Part shown: positions 47,581-60,238 of the stretch, in pieces
Numbering within the stretch: position 1 is the stretch's first letter
Layout: each line of letters begins with the position of its first letter
NCBI GenBank assembly: GCA_003550325.1
Contig: QKWP01000026.1
Coordinates: 268,981 to 332,980, forward strand
Length of the DNA stretch: 64,000 nt
Origin: Gigaspora rosea
Lineage: Eukaryota; Glomeromycota; Glomeromycetes; Diversisporales; Gigasporaceae
Direction: 5' to 3'
Made by a program: the position numbers and the translations under genes
The notes under the pieces: generated by a model
Seen by the model: the letters and a program-made list of their open reading frames with translations, nothing else
Told to the model about the DNA's origin: nothing
Databases searched by the model: none

Positions 47581-47804
47581 AGAGATGGGCACCATGCGCA
47601 TGACTGCATGCATGCATGCAATTAATTCTGGCCAGCATTAAAAAATTAAATCATAACTTTGGTCAAAACATGCATGCATGCATGCAATTAATTCTGGCCA
47701 GTATTAAAAAATTAAATCATAACTTTGGTCAAAACATGCATGCATGCAAAAAATGCATGCGCATGTGCATGCTAAAATGAAAATTTTGTATTTTGCCTAT
47801 CTCT
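47581..47804. mobile_element. TIR element with GCAT-repeat core
   Basis: The ends are AGAGATGGGCA and TGCCTATCTCT. Flanks AACTCTAACT and AACTCTAACA are almost the same, but this word is itself repetitive, so the duplication is uncertain. Inside are two 72-bp tandem units with GGCCAGYATTAAAAAATTAA and runs of CATGCATG. Confidence 0.6.
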
Positions 47805-47981
47805 AACTCTAACATGAGCCCTAAAGTTTTTTAACTCATAATCCTGATTCAAATTTAATACTGTGGTATTGAACAACTTTGGTGTGCTATAGTGCTATTT
47901 TTATCAGTTATATTTTGTGCTTAACTATAATATTTGATTATTTTTTAAATTTTTTTCACTATTATAATTTTCTAAGATATA

Positions 47982-48154
47982 CAGTCATACTCCTATATAA
48001 TCACACCATCAGGACTGATAAAAAGCGTTCTTATAAAGAAATATTCTTATATAGAGAGTAATTATTATATGTTTAATAGTAGTTGGTTCAAGAAATAAAG
48101 GTGCTTATAAAGAAATGTGCTTATATAGGAGGTGCTTAAATAGGAGTGCGACTA
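47982..48154. mobile_element. pogo-type MITE
   Basis: The left end is CAGTCATACTCCTATATAAT and the right end is the complement with ACTA, with TA outside both sides. The interior repeats CTTATAAAGAAAT. It is 173 bp long with no coding sequence. Confidence 0.65.
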
Positions 48155-49409
48155 TATTTATGATAGAATAATTTCGCTAAATAATCTTGAGCCTTCTTTT
48201 ATTCTCAATCTCATTATTATTTTTTTTTGAATTTCTCATGAACGAATTGGCGTCATATATTGAAACACATTTAATTAAAAATAATAAGTATTGGCTTTTG
48301 ACAAAATTTTCTCATGTTAATAAATTAGCTTTTAAAAATAATAATATTCAAAAATTACAAAATCGGAGCAATAATATTGATTGCATCAAAACATCCGGAT
48401 AAGATCTTTGACTCTAATGATTTTACTTTGCTTCAAGAAAATGCTCTGGTCTCTTAAAGTGTGATAATTTGCAGATGGATGAAGACAGTATGAGATATAA
48501 AATTCGATAATAACAAATCGTTAAAACTAGTCGTTTATTAAATTATTCTATAATCATTCATTTGCAAAGCACATGTATTTGTATAAAGGTAATGAACTTA
48601 AGAACTTGATAATTATTATTTTAGCAAGTTATATTACTTCACAACAGATCAAATTGTAATATCGGCTATTATATGTGTTAATTCACTAAAAATGCATGTC
48701 TGGAATACGTGCCATGTTTGTGGCGCAACTATGGCAGATTTTATGATAAGGTGTAACATAACACAATCAGGAAAAGTTCTTTTTGCCAAAAAATTATTTA
48801 TTCATCAAAATCTGTATAAATACCTTTAATGCTCTAACAAAAACTTTTGTTGGACAATTTTACAAAATAAAAGCCCTCCCTAATCCCCATCAGCAAGTAT
48901 ATTTTGATATAAAACTATGTAGAAATTTTATATAAATTATATTTAAAAATTGGATATAAATTTATAAACCAAATGTAGACTTAAATGGTTGTAATTTAAA
49001 CATAAATATAATTACAGTATAAATAATATTTATTTAACTGTTAGGTATCTAAACTTTAAAATACTGTATAAAAATGATTTAAGTAGCCAAATAAATAAAT
49101 ATTAGAATGAAAATAAAGGTTATAATTAGAGAGAGTAATTGTAAAAAATAGAGTTGGGTTAAGGTAAAATTACGAGAGGAGCATTTTTAATTAATAACAC
49201 AACAGGGTTATCCTAGTAAAATTTTGAGATATTGACTATCTCTTTTCTTATAATTACATTAAAATTTATTTAACTTTATAATATATAAAGGTTATATAAA
49301 GTTTATTAATATATAAAATTTATATATAAAATTTTTATCTAAAGTTATATAAATAAAAATATATACTATAAATTTATTAATATCTAAAATTTATATAAAA
49401 ATTTATTTA
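48155..49409. other. Non-genic AT-rich stretch
   Basis: No gene or bounded element is supported. The last 150 bp are TTTATATAAA-type low-complexity sequence. Confidence 0.4.
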
Positions 49410-50455
49410 GAGGGTGTGGCGACTTAGGGAAGTTGGTAAGTTGTCACCCCCAAGTGGAAGGTCTAGGGTTCAAATCCCACTGGCGATGCTTTGGAAAATA
49501 GACCTGTGTTATGGTAACCATTTCCTGTCGATCGGTTGGGTATATTACCTTTAGTCTTGGTTACCATCTCGAATGGGAGCTTTCAGGCGAAATTGTGTCC
49601 GGTGATACAGACAAATCCAAGGAACTGGGGAAATGGAAACCTATTTGAAAAGTCCCGAGTAAGAAGGTAGCAACGATCTTCGACGGTGCTACCAGAACCG
49701 GAATATCAGAAACCGGAGCTGGAGAACTGGATGATATGACCTTCGGAGGAGAGGGTCCACCAACCTGGCCGCTAGAGTCGTACCAGAGGAAAAGGACCTA
49801 TGTTCTGGAATTAGGTACCAGGGGAAGAAAAACCATAGTAGCACCTAATGCTAGGTAGATCAACCCTTCCGGGCCAACTGGTTTGGAAGTTTGGGGCACC
49901 CGGTGATGGATCGGTAGGAAAGTAATGGTGGGTACCGAGGTCGGTGTGAACCTTACAAGGGCAGAAGTAGGTAATGGTAGCGGTTAGGTATCCCCTGACT
50001 GCAAGTTGCTTGCCTCGGTGAGTGCGTAAGTTACCGAAGTGTAGGTAATACCTGTGTGGGACAGGGACTGCTCTACCAAGTTTACCCGCGAGGATAAATT
50101 AGTCCTAAGGGGATGTAGGTAGCATCCAGGACTGTCTTCNNNNNNNNNNNNNNNNNNNNNNNNNNNNNNNNNNNNNNNNNNNNNNNNNNNNNNNNNNNNN
50201 NNNNNNNNNNNNNNNNNNNNNNNNNNNNNNNNNNNNNNNNNNNNNNNNNNNNNNNNNNNNNNNNNNNNNGTTGGGTTGTAGGTATGGCAACTAGTGTAGA
50301 ACCTTTGGGCGGACTACTTAAATTAGACAACCAAAAGTTGTACGTGTGGCTAGTTGTACTCTCATTCAATGTAACTCAATTGTGGGTGCGCCCAAAGAGG
50401 CGCCCTTGATCCACAGGCTTGATTAAATAAACTCTCACCCAAAGCGGGAACTTTA
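49410..50455 (+). repeat. GC-rich block with tRNA-like head (SINE-like), contains gap
   Basis: Composition changes abruptly from over 80% AT to near-balanced. The first 80 bp read like a tRNA: GGGAAGTTGGTAAG resembles a D arm, and GGTTCAAATCC (about 49468) is an exact pol III B box. The remaining roughly 960 bp are GC-rich, non-coding, and carry many short GGTA/TACC words. It stops at about 50455, where AT-rich DNA resumes. Box A is imperfect, the total length is unusual for a SINE, and no target duplication is readable. It could instead be a structured non-coding RNA locus. Confidence 0.5.
50140..50269. other. Assembly gap, 130 N
   Basis: A run of N inside the GC-rich block. The true length may differ. 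Confidence 1.
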
Positions 50456-50906
50456 AAATAAAATTCATAAATATATAATGTTTACATAATTTTTTTTTTT
50501 ATAAAATTACTTTTATATAAGTTTAAATAAATGTTTATAAAAATTAACTTATATAATTTTTAAACAATATTCTATATAGCAATTATGTAAAGTTGTAGAT
50601 CTATAAAAAAATGTACTTGCTGATGCCTAACCCTTTTACTCTAATGATAGCGAACTTTAAATATTTTTGCACTCTAAAAATTTGTAAAATTTTATTCGTC
50701 GAATTTGGAATCTTTCATCTATGATTATTTCTTTCTTTTTCTTTTTTTTTCTTTTTTTTTTTTTTTACATATATCATTTGCATAAGTTAACTGTAAAGAC
50801 TACTTTTAATATTAAAACCTGCATACATACATAATTTTAAAATCTATGTTTCATATAACATGTATATATAATAATTCTAAAAAATAATAAATGCAAGAAC
50901 AAAATT

Positions 50907-52216
50907 TTATAATGAAGTAAACAAAGTTTTTTTAGCAAAGCATCTTTGAAGATGCGTATAAGTCTTATTTTCATTTGATTCTTTAACCAAATCTTTCAAC
51001 AATTCTGTATATTCATCATATGTTATACCCATATATTGTGGAACAAATACCATACTGTGAAACACTCTACGAACATTATTAACTGACTATGAATGGAAAG
51101 AAATTTTATCAAAATAAATAATGATAATAAATAATAAGAAAATTAAAATCACTAATAACTTACGTATTTACCAAAATATCCGTACCAATCTCCTATAGGG
51201 TATTCTATTTTAACGCATTGTATGTCTGTAAGCTCATCATTTGATTCAAAAAATTTTGGTATCATAGTACTTATGTGAACATTGACACCTCTTTCTTTCA
51301 TGCTAGCTTTAACAGCTAAATAAAAAAAATTATTTGTTTAATTATTTATATATCCTTTACATCAACCAAATTTTAAAAGATACAACATGCCATAAAGTAC
51401 TATACTCACCGGTATCATAAATCCATTTTGTGGTCTTTCCCATATTTTGAAATCGAAAAGTTGGTTCTGAAGACTCAATCCAACCATCAAACTTCAAAAC
51501 TCTAATAATATCTTTGATCAAATTAGACCATTGAGACTCGGTAAAACCAGCAAACATCATATCCAGATAAACAAAATCAAAAGTTTCTTTAGGAAATGGA
51601 ATTCCGTAAGTTACATTACATGTAAGAAAACAGACATTTGGAGGACATTTATCAATGGGAGGAAAGAAAGAGGAATCCACATCAATTCCTATAAATATTG
51701 AAGATGGATATTCTAATGCCATATCAAATATCCAACCACCTTGACCACAACTTTTAAAAAAAAAATCAAAAAATTAGTTTTCATATATAAAGTTAAAAAT
51801 ATATAATTGATTATATATATATATATGACATATATATATGTAATTAGTATTTACCCAATATCAATTATTTTAGCACCACCTTTTTCCAACAATGCTGCAA
51901 TTGGAGCGCGAAAATTACCTCTCCACAGATGCTTCCTTAATACAAGTGATAAATTTGCTCTTTCAGCTTCTAATTTATCAGATGGTAATAAATAATTTAA
52001 ATCTTCAACATCAAAGAAATCTCTTCCGTTGATTGTCTTAAATTTGTCTAAAATAGGAGAAATGACTTGATTCATATTCTCTGCTGTATTATCAGTTACA
52101 TCTATATTAATGGGTGTTAAAGAAGTTTTTCTATTTTCTTTTGAGTTGCCAGACGTAAAAGAGGAGTCTTTAATTTTATCAGAATTCATTAAATCTATGA
52201 CAATCAATAAATTCAT
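50907..52216 (-). CDS. SAM-dependent methyltransferase (class I), four exons
   Basis: Exons are 52216-51855, 51750-51410, 51315-51164 and 51086-50907. Introns of 104, 94 and 76 bp have GT donors (GTAAAT, GTGAGT, GTAAGT) and AG acceptors, and every junction keeps the frame, giving 344 residues. Residues 117-126 IIDIGCGQGG are the SAM-binding motif I, Asp144 in FIGIDVD is the acidic residue after strand 2, PFPKETFDFV (172-181) and RVLKFDGW (204-211) are the usual later motifs. The protein would transfer methyl groups from SAM; the substrate is unknown. The ATG at 52189 (MNSDKIKDSS) is an alternative start, and TATATA sits at about 52234-52240. Divergent methyltransferases of this type are numerous in fungi, including Glomeromycotina. 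The first acceptor (AAAAG) is atypical. There are no lesions, so it is probably functional. Confidence 0.8.
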
Positions 52217-52383
52217 GAAAGTAGGAATTTTATGCTATATATTTAACGATTTAATTAGTTACACATAACTACGCATTTATGTATGATTAGATTGAATTTT
52301 AAAAAAAAAAAAAAACAAATCAAAAAAATAAGATAGACCAGTATTTTTGTACACACAACAAATATTTACATGACCAAATGCAA

Positions 52384-52618
52384 ACTTTTTTTTTATTTTT
52401 ATTTATAAAGTAATAAAATAAATTCACATGCAAGATAAGATACTTTTTTTTTATTTTTATTTCTAAAGTAATAAAATAAATTCACATGCAAGATAAGATA
52501 CTTTTTTTTTATTTTTATTTATAAAGTAATAAAATAAATTCACATTCAAGATAAGATACTTTTTTTTTTATTTTTATTTCTAAAGTAATAAAATAAATTC
52601 ACATGCAAGATAAGATAC
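52384..52618. repeat. 59-bp minisatellite, four copies
   Basis: The unit ACTTTTTTTTATTTTTATTT plus AAAGTAATAAAATAAATTCA and CATGCAAGATAAGAT is repeated four times with one or two changes per copy. It lies about 170 bp upstream of the methyltransferase start, so copy number could influence its promoter. Confidence 0.9.
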
Positions 52619-55600
52619 TCTGCATATTTTTAAAGTGACATGAAAACCGGGTGTTTAAATGGAAAAAATTCTTGGCAAATTGGGCGAAGCAAACATTTTA
52701 ACACGCCAAATAAATGTGACAAGACTTTCGCCATTATTTTCTTGTCAAGATTACAAGCGCGCGCCAACCGCACTAGGTGCAGTATAGTGATATACTGGTG
52801 CAGTATAGTACTACTATGTACATTATAGTAATATGTAACCATATAATTAGAAATTAAATACTATATTTGTTACATGAATAAATCACAACCTGAAAATGGA
52901 ATTAAAAACTTTATAAGTTATGTAAGTACTTACGTAATATAGACCACTAGAACCGGAGTATATCGTAAGGTAATACAGTACGAAAACTCTAGAATGGAAA
53001 TTGATGAAATCATGATAGCACGTAATGTTTATTAAAAAAATATTTCTTGCTATTTTTCCTATAAACTTACCTAATTAGAACATGAAAAAATGACATTAGT
53101 AAGGATACTTATCAATTATGAAATTGAATTTTACAAATCTACTAACCGTGCATATCGACCGTGCATACCATCAAAAATAAAATTTTCGTACGTACGTCTG
53201 TCCAAATCTGTACTATCGTACAATACTATTTTACTAATATTACTTAGCGTATATACGTAACACTTCTGTATTAAGGCATTGTACAACCATTAAAATTTGA
53301 GCCATGGTTTATAACAAATATTTATGAAATGTGCCAGTTCATTTAGCTACCATTACATGGGTTAGGGTTAGAATATCATTAGTCACAAAGTTTATATTTT
53401 TAGCAAATTGTCATTTGACGTGCTGCTGGTTAAATGAAGTAGCCGTGTCTGAAATTAGATTTTTAAATCTGTAACACTCATAAAATATATGCACTACAAC
53501 CTATACCCTACTCTTTTCAATCATTGATCAACGGGAATAATTTGATTGCTATTTTCATTAATCAGAGATTTAAAAGCATTGGACACTTATTTTCCGAGTT
53601 TTATGAAACTGAAACCAATTAAAGAAAAAAATGATTTATAGGTTATAATTATTTATTGTGTACATAAATATTTATCAATATCAATATCTATAGGTAAATT
53701 TTACTTAAATATTTCAAATTTTAGATGCGAAAATTTAAAATTTTGTTGCCATGCAGACTCTGCAACTCAATTTCAGGGCAGAATCAATTATGTAATAAGC
53801 TAAAATCTGACATAATAAAGCTTATGGCATAGTGCAGCGAGAAATTATCTGGAATAAGAAGCTCCATACTTATCAACAATTAAAAATATTCTTTGATTGT
53901 TAAATAGAACGTATAATCTTCTAGAATTTAGAACGTGTTTTCGGTGTGATTCTAAATTGCATAGAACACAAAGTTTAGTGTTACGGTTACAGCATTAATG
54001 TAAATAAATCATCACATGCAAATCTTTAACAAAGAAATATATTTATTAACTATTAATGATGACAAATTACTTTAATTAATAATTTGATGCCAGAAACTAA
54101 TCGATTTACGTACTGTACGTACTGTAAGGTACTGTATGTATCGATTGTATGTACAAATCCCTGACTTTTTTTTTAATCTGGAGGTACAATTTCGGAGAAT
54201 TCCGATCAAAACATTTACAATTTAGAGTACATATAATGTGTGTAAAGTCCTCAAAAAGCAAAATTTAAGACTGCATGCATGAAATATCAATTTGAGAGGA
54301 TAATTGTCATTGGTTAGAATTTCCAGTTGTTACGTATGTGTAAGTATTACAATGATAAAAATTTACGATGATGATCATATTTAAGGATACGTAACTTAAT
54401 TCAGAATACAACTGATATTCCTTTATTATACTGTTATGTATGTAATTGCAAATACTGATATATGTATAACTTATGTACCTATATACGATGGTTTCCGTTC
54501 AATTTGCAAAATCACACCTTATGCAGATATTGTATGTCCAAAGCTAAGGATTCGGATAATTTCTTGTTATCTAGCATTATCTAACGGATCATACCAGATA
54601 ACTAGTTTATCTTATCTGGCAGACATGACGTATACACTTACGAAAGAATTTTTATATTACCTCAGCAGATTTTTTAAAATTAATATTAAAATTTTCGGAA
54701 ATTTTTTACGCCAATGTTCACGTAGTACCTGCCGGATAATTATTTTTGCAGATCATACGTACGTATACTAATCCTAAACTATTAAGTTTGAATTGGTCAG
54801 TGCTCAAATCACAAATTCTGGCCAATTAAATATCTCTAAAATTTTATTAATAACCTTTATTTAAGCAAATACAAAATCTGGGTCAGGTTATACAAAATTT
54901 TCAAATTATAAACCAGAAATTCAGACTAGAATAAAATTATTAATAATGCATATTTAGAGAAGCACATATTAATATATAAATTTTGAAAAGCACAGAATAA
55001 TTAATATATTAATTTCGAAACCACATGCATACTGTATAAATTTTAACTATGGCAAATATAACTAAAAGATAATGAATCTAATTTTCTTTATTTGCTTTAA
55101 TGTTACGTTAATGTTATGTGATTTATCTTTTTTTACAAGCTTGAACTTTCTGAGGGTCTGAATTTTCAAGTTTGTTCATTTATTATCTTCCTGAAATGCT
55201 CATTTTTGCCTTTTGACAATCGTTTGTTCTAGGTTGTGGAGAGGCTGCCTGTGTCACGTCCGTTAGTGTGTGCAACAGCCAGGGACGATGATTTTCAACC
55301 TCAAATTCTGTGGTGATAAAATTTAATTTCTGCGATTATCTGCAAAATAAAATTTTAGCAAATTTCTGCAATAATAACCCTATTTTTTTGGTTTAATACT
55401 AACGTTCTGAAGCTTTCCGACGATCACGCACGTATTTTGTGTTAATTGATTGCCTATCCTTCCGAAACTCTCCGCCAAAACTCGCAATTTTGATTGGATC
55501 CTGGTCAAATTTTAGGTTCAATTCTGCAATTATCATATTTCTGCAAAAATGGGTGAATTCTGCAAATTCTGCGGTATTCCGTCCTATTAAAATCATAGGC

Positions 55601-55992
55601 AGGATTACTAATGATCATCACTAATTTCGGATTTTCTCATGGTAATTTTGGTTTACCTCAGAATCCCGATACTTAAATCTCGATGTTCAAAATCCCGAAA
55701 ATAAAAACCTAATAGAATCAAAAATTGCTTTCAGGAGAAAAATATAATCATTAATAAAGTCATGCAATGTTTATATTTGGTTCCCATAACATAAAATTTT
55801 TTTATATGTAAAAAACAGAAAATTTTTTATAGAATCTATTTTTTTTAAAAGAAGTTTTGAAGAGATTGACCCAGCTGGGTAATGGGAACCAATTTATTAA
55901 GTAATATAATTGATATTATAAATAGAACCCCATATTAATATGATTATCGCTATAAGTTTTAGCAAAATAAATTACATTTATTGAAATAAATA
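52619..55992. other. Long non-genic stretch
   Basis: 3.4 kb with no supported gene. Around 54080-54140 GTACTGTACGTACTGTA words form a local repeat. At 55290-55580 the words AATTTCTGCAA and GCAAATTCTGC recur. Open frames at 54436-54771 and 55399-55624 lack coding character. Confidence 0.4.
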
Positions 55993-57329
55993 CAGTCAGA
56001 CCTCCCTATAGTCAACAAGTTGGTCGCGCCCTATTGTGGTGCTTGTATAGAGGTGTGACTATAAATAAAATACCTTGCAATAGTCACATGCCCATGGGCC
56101 AATAAGTGTTTAATATAATATGTAGTTGTAACATATTGAAATACTTTAAAAAATTTAAAATGTTTAACAGTGAATAACTTTGATCCAGTAGCCTGATTTG
56201 GATAAAATGACTACCAGGTACTTGTCTCAATGAGACAATTCTATTGATTCTACAATCATTCAAATCTAATCACAAAACCCAAGATTGCTAAGGATTTTTC
56301 ACTCAGATGTTTAAATATAATCAATTCTTAAATACATAAAGTAACACAAATTCTTAGTGATCTCAGGAACTTGTAATTAGATTTAATGATTTTGGGCTCA
56401 TAAGAATCATCTTATTGAGATGAACATTTTGGCAGTTGTTTTATCCAAATCAGGTCATTGGATCAAAAGTTATTTGCTACCAACCCTTTAAGAAGCTTTA
56501 ATATATAATTTTAAATACTGTATACATAAATATGAATATTGGCCAATTAGATTTTATAATCTATATTTAGTTAAAATTGGTAATTATCCCTTAAACCATC
56601 TGAGTTAAGTGGACAAATTTGCTAGCTAAAATAATTGGAAAAAAAGTAAACATATGGTAAATTTTTTTTGTTGAAAGACTAACTGAACTTGACTAGAGTA
56701 ACTCCTGGGAACACAATGCATGTGACAATACAATAGTATGTCATTGCACATGCCATGTGATACAAGAAAAAATCACAAGCAAAACTTTACAAAATATTTT
56801 GCATTTTTGTTAAGGAATGTTTATTAGATCAAAGCTTCTCAATTGCTCTGATAATTTAGCTATGAATATAACAGAAATAGATGAAATATTATCATATAAT
56901 ATTTTTTATAATTTTTTTTGATTTTTTTAATAGTAAATTAATAGTAATTAATAGATAATTGCTGTACTACTAGCATGCATATTCCTTGTAATATACCATT
57001 ACTACATGGTATAAAATTACAAGTTGATCTGGAAAATAGTATACTTTAATTCTAGCTTATAAAAGGGGAAGAATTGCTTAGGAAAATCTGGCACAATTGC
57101 TTAAAAATCCAAAAAAAAAACAAGATTTTGGCAAGTAAATTTGCCTGCTAGATGGTTTAAGGGATAATGAGATTTATTATTAATAAAATTGTTAAAATAT
57201 CAAATTTTTATGGTAATAGTAATTATAAGTGATTTGTGACAATAACAAGGTTTTAAGTCTGTTATACAATATTGGGTGCTTAAATAGAGATGTAAATATA
57301 TAAAGTGTGACTATAGAGAGGTCTAACTA
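55993..57329. mobile_element. pogo-type element split by a younger insertion
   Basis: The left end is CAGTCAGACCTCCCTATAGT and the right end is the complement ending AGGTCTAACTA, with TA outside both (55991-55992, 57330-57331). The interior matches 17340-18015 from both ends inward, with an extra 590 bp at 56581-57170. No transposase is present. Confidence 0.75.
56581..57170. mobile_element. TIR element nested in the pogo-type element
   Basis: ATTATCCCTTAAACCATCT at the left and its exact complement at the right end the insertion, and looser pairing (CAAATTTGCTAGC, GCAAATTTACTTGCC) extends inward. Comparison with 17340-18015, which lacks it, confirms an insertion. The duplication is unclear. 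Confidence 0.7.
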
Positions 57330-57906
57330 TAATTAATCAAACAATATTCTATTTTTTTAATTGAAGCTCTAAACTAGCTTTACACTAAAAAAAGCTATTT
57401 TTTAAAATTTTTTTATTAAAAAAAATAAAAGAATTTTAATAATCAAAAGTAAGAACATTAATCATCAGCATCTAAATATTTTTTATAAAAATATTAAAAA
57501 AATAGTTTGTTTCATTGTAAAGCTAGTTATAAGATTCAATTTAAAAAAAATTATTATAGTTAGTTAATTATTTATTTCAATATATCTAATATTTAATAAC
57601 ATTAATATGTTTGCATTGATTTCAATAAAAATCCTCAATAAGTGATGATCATTAGTGACCCTGCCTATAGGCCATTGCATACCCTAACATCTGTTACCAT
57701 ATATTATATATTACAATTATGATTGATTGCTATATTTCAAGACAAAACAATTATGCAATTCTTATCCCTGTATATTTTTATATATTATTATTTTGTTTAA
57801 TATATTTTAACTAACCTCACATATAATTTTTCAATTTTTTTCTATTACTACATTATTATTCATTTATTATCTATTATTTTATTCTCATAATACTTTCCAG
57901 TAGGAC

Positions 57907-58235
57907 TAAATCACACCACAGGTGTTCAACACCAGTATGTAGTGTAACGTGAAGATCAATATCAAAAAAACAAAAAAAATAAACAAAGTTAAGGTTGATA
58001 AATGTTGAGTAGAGTTAATAGTTAGGGTTGGAGTAAGGCATAATATATAGTGAAATTTTACAAAGGGGGGTTTTTTTTTAAAAAAAGGTGGTTTCATAGA
58101 TAAAATTTTGAGTTAGAAGATATTTTTTAAAAAAAATAACAAAACAACAAAAATTTTATGTTACACTGATATACTGCATTTAAAAAATTTGATTGGTAAA
58201 AATCATTATAGTGTGAGCACCAGTAGTGTGATTTA
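57907..58235. mobile_element. TIR element, TAAATCACAC family, best copy
   Basis: The ends are TAAATCACACCACAGGTGTT and AGCACCAGTAGTGTGATTTA (imperfect inverted repeats of about 24 bp). Relatives are at 11391-11710 and 63155-63480. The apparent 63-codon frame on the minus strand is inside the repeat and is not a gene. Confidence 0.7.
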
Positions 58236-59334
58236 GTAAAACTAATACTTTATATCTATAGTAAATTTTATATATCAATTATTGGCACTTCATTATTTTA
58301 TCACATGTAATTTTGTAATTATAAATGTATAAAAGGGATAGCTTTTACCAGAAAAATGGCCATTTAATCTATATATAACATATAAATAAGGTTTTACAAA
58401 GTTGATTTTTTTTTGTTTTGCATAACCACTGATTTATTTTTTAATTTTTAATTTTTTTTTTAGATACCGATTGTGCCAATTGTTTGATTTCTAATATTTT
58501 ACCGGTAATTTTTTCTGCTATTTTTATTAATGATGCCTGATGAATGATAAAAAGTTTTGTCTAGACAAATAACAAAACTGTTTTATCAGGCAGCTTCAAT
58601 TAGACAAATAATAAATGACGAAACTTATAATAAAACTCTACAAATATATATATATATTATGTAGTACTTTACAAATCATATTAATTTCAAAATAACACAT
58701 ATTTATTTCTGGATTTAAAGATTTCAATTTATCATATATCAAATAATAATTGGTATAGTTAATCTACAAATTTTTATACAAATGTTAAAAAAGTTACCAA
58801 AAATGCTAAAAATTATCTTATTTTATTGTTTAAAGCATAGCTATACCTAGATATTAGAAACCTTCACTCACATGATATAATCTGTTATGCTGCATAATTA
58901 GCCAATAACTAATTAGTACTATATACAATAACACATCAGGTGCTAATACAACAAAAAAAATAAACAAAATTTTTAATTTTAAGTTTTAATAAAACCTAAT
59001 AATTTAAGTATGCAAATAGTAGCTTTTTAATTAAGTAAATCAATCTTCATTATTAAGACAATTTTATTTATCATAATAAACTCTACTTACTTTAAATTTT
59101 TATAAAATTATATAGTTTTTTATTAATAGTTATTTGTAAAAAGCTTACTTGTATTATAATAGATTCTTTTGGTAAAAAATGTATTTTATAGAAATTAATT
59201 AATAAAAAATTATCTGATTTTTATAAAGCTTTAGAGGTAAGCAGAACTTATAATAATAAATAAAATTGTCTTATTAATAAAGATCAATTTCTTAATAAAA
59301 AATTTGCTAATAATATATCAAAGTTATTTTTTAG
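58236..59334. other. AT-rich non-genic stretch
   Basis: About 85% AT. No gene or clear element. Confidence 0.4.
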
Positions 59335-60238
59335 TCTTTTACAAGTTTACTTGTACATGAAGCTAGAATTAATCAGTAAAATCTTATAATTCACAAATTT
59401 TTATTAATTAATTCTAACTTTAGTACTAAGTAAACTTGTTTATATCTAGAAATATATTAAATCAGCAGAATTGTTTTTGTTATTTTAGTTATATTTGAAA
59501 TTTAGAGAATAGATATATAATTTTAGATTTTAATCAAAAAATAAAATTTAAGTATCTTTTTTTTTCCAAATTTCAATAAAATAAAATGATTCTGCTAATT
59601 CAATATACATTAATTTTTCTATCCATTAAAAATGTTCTTTAAAATTTTTATATATAAAAAATTTATAAATTCAGTTCTTGAAGATTTATTATTAGATACT
59701 CTGAACTTTATACTAAATTTTACAAATATTTTAAAGTATTTTGTTTGAATTAGAGAGAAGTTAATAGTGTTTAAATTAGAGAGGTTCAGATTAGAGAAAG
59801 GCAACTGTATTTTTAGATGCTAAATAAGTTTACTTAGTACATTAAGTTAGAACTAATTAGTGAAAGTTTGTAAATCATCATAAGATTTAATAATAAAATT
59901 TTATGATTCACAAACTTTTACTAATTAGTTCTTACTTTATGCACTAAGTAAACTTGTTCAGAATCTAAAAATACATTAATTTGGCAGAATTATTTTTATT
60001 TTACTTGAAATTTAAAGAAAAAATATATAATTTTAAATTTTTTATCAAAAAAGTCAAATTTAAGAATCTTTTTTCCAATCTTCATATAAAAAAAAACAAT
60101 ACTACCAATTTAATATATTTTTAGATTTTGAACAAGTTTACTTAGTACTGTACATAAAATTAAAAATTAATAAAAATTTGTGAATTACAAGATTATATAG
60201 AATTTTATTAATAAAATTTTATAAAATCTTATGATTCA

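Noticed and set aside
49410..49490. Functional tRNA gene
   Set aside because: The T-arm/B box is good, but the acceptor and anticodon arms do not pair convincingly and box A is disrupted; a tRNA-derived head is a better reading.
54436..54771. 111-codon plus-strand frame
   Set aside because: No recognisable domain, no intron or neighbour support, and codon content matches the surrounding AT-rich DNA.
57906..58097. 63-codon minus-strand frame
   Set aside because: It starts within a repeat element and reads its poly(A)/T tracts; the copies elsewhere do not keep it.
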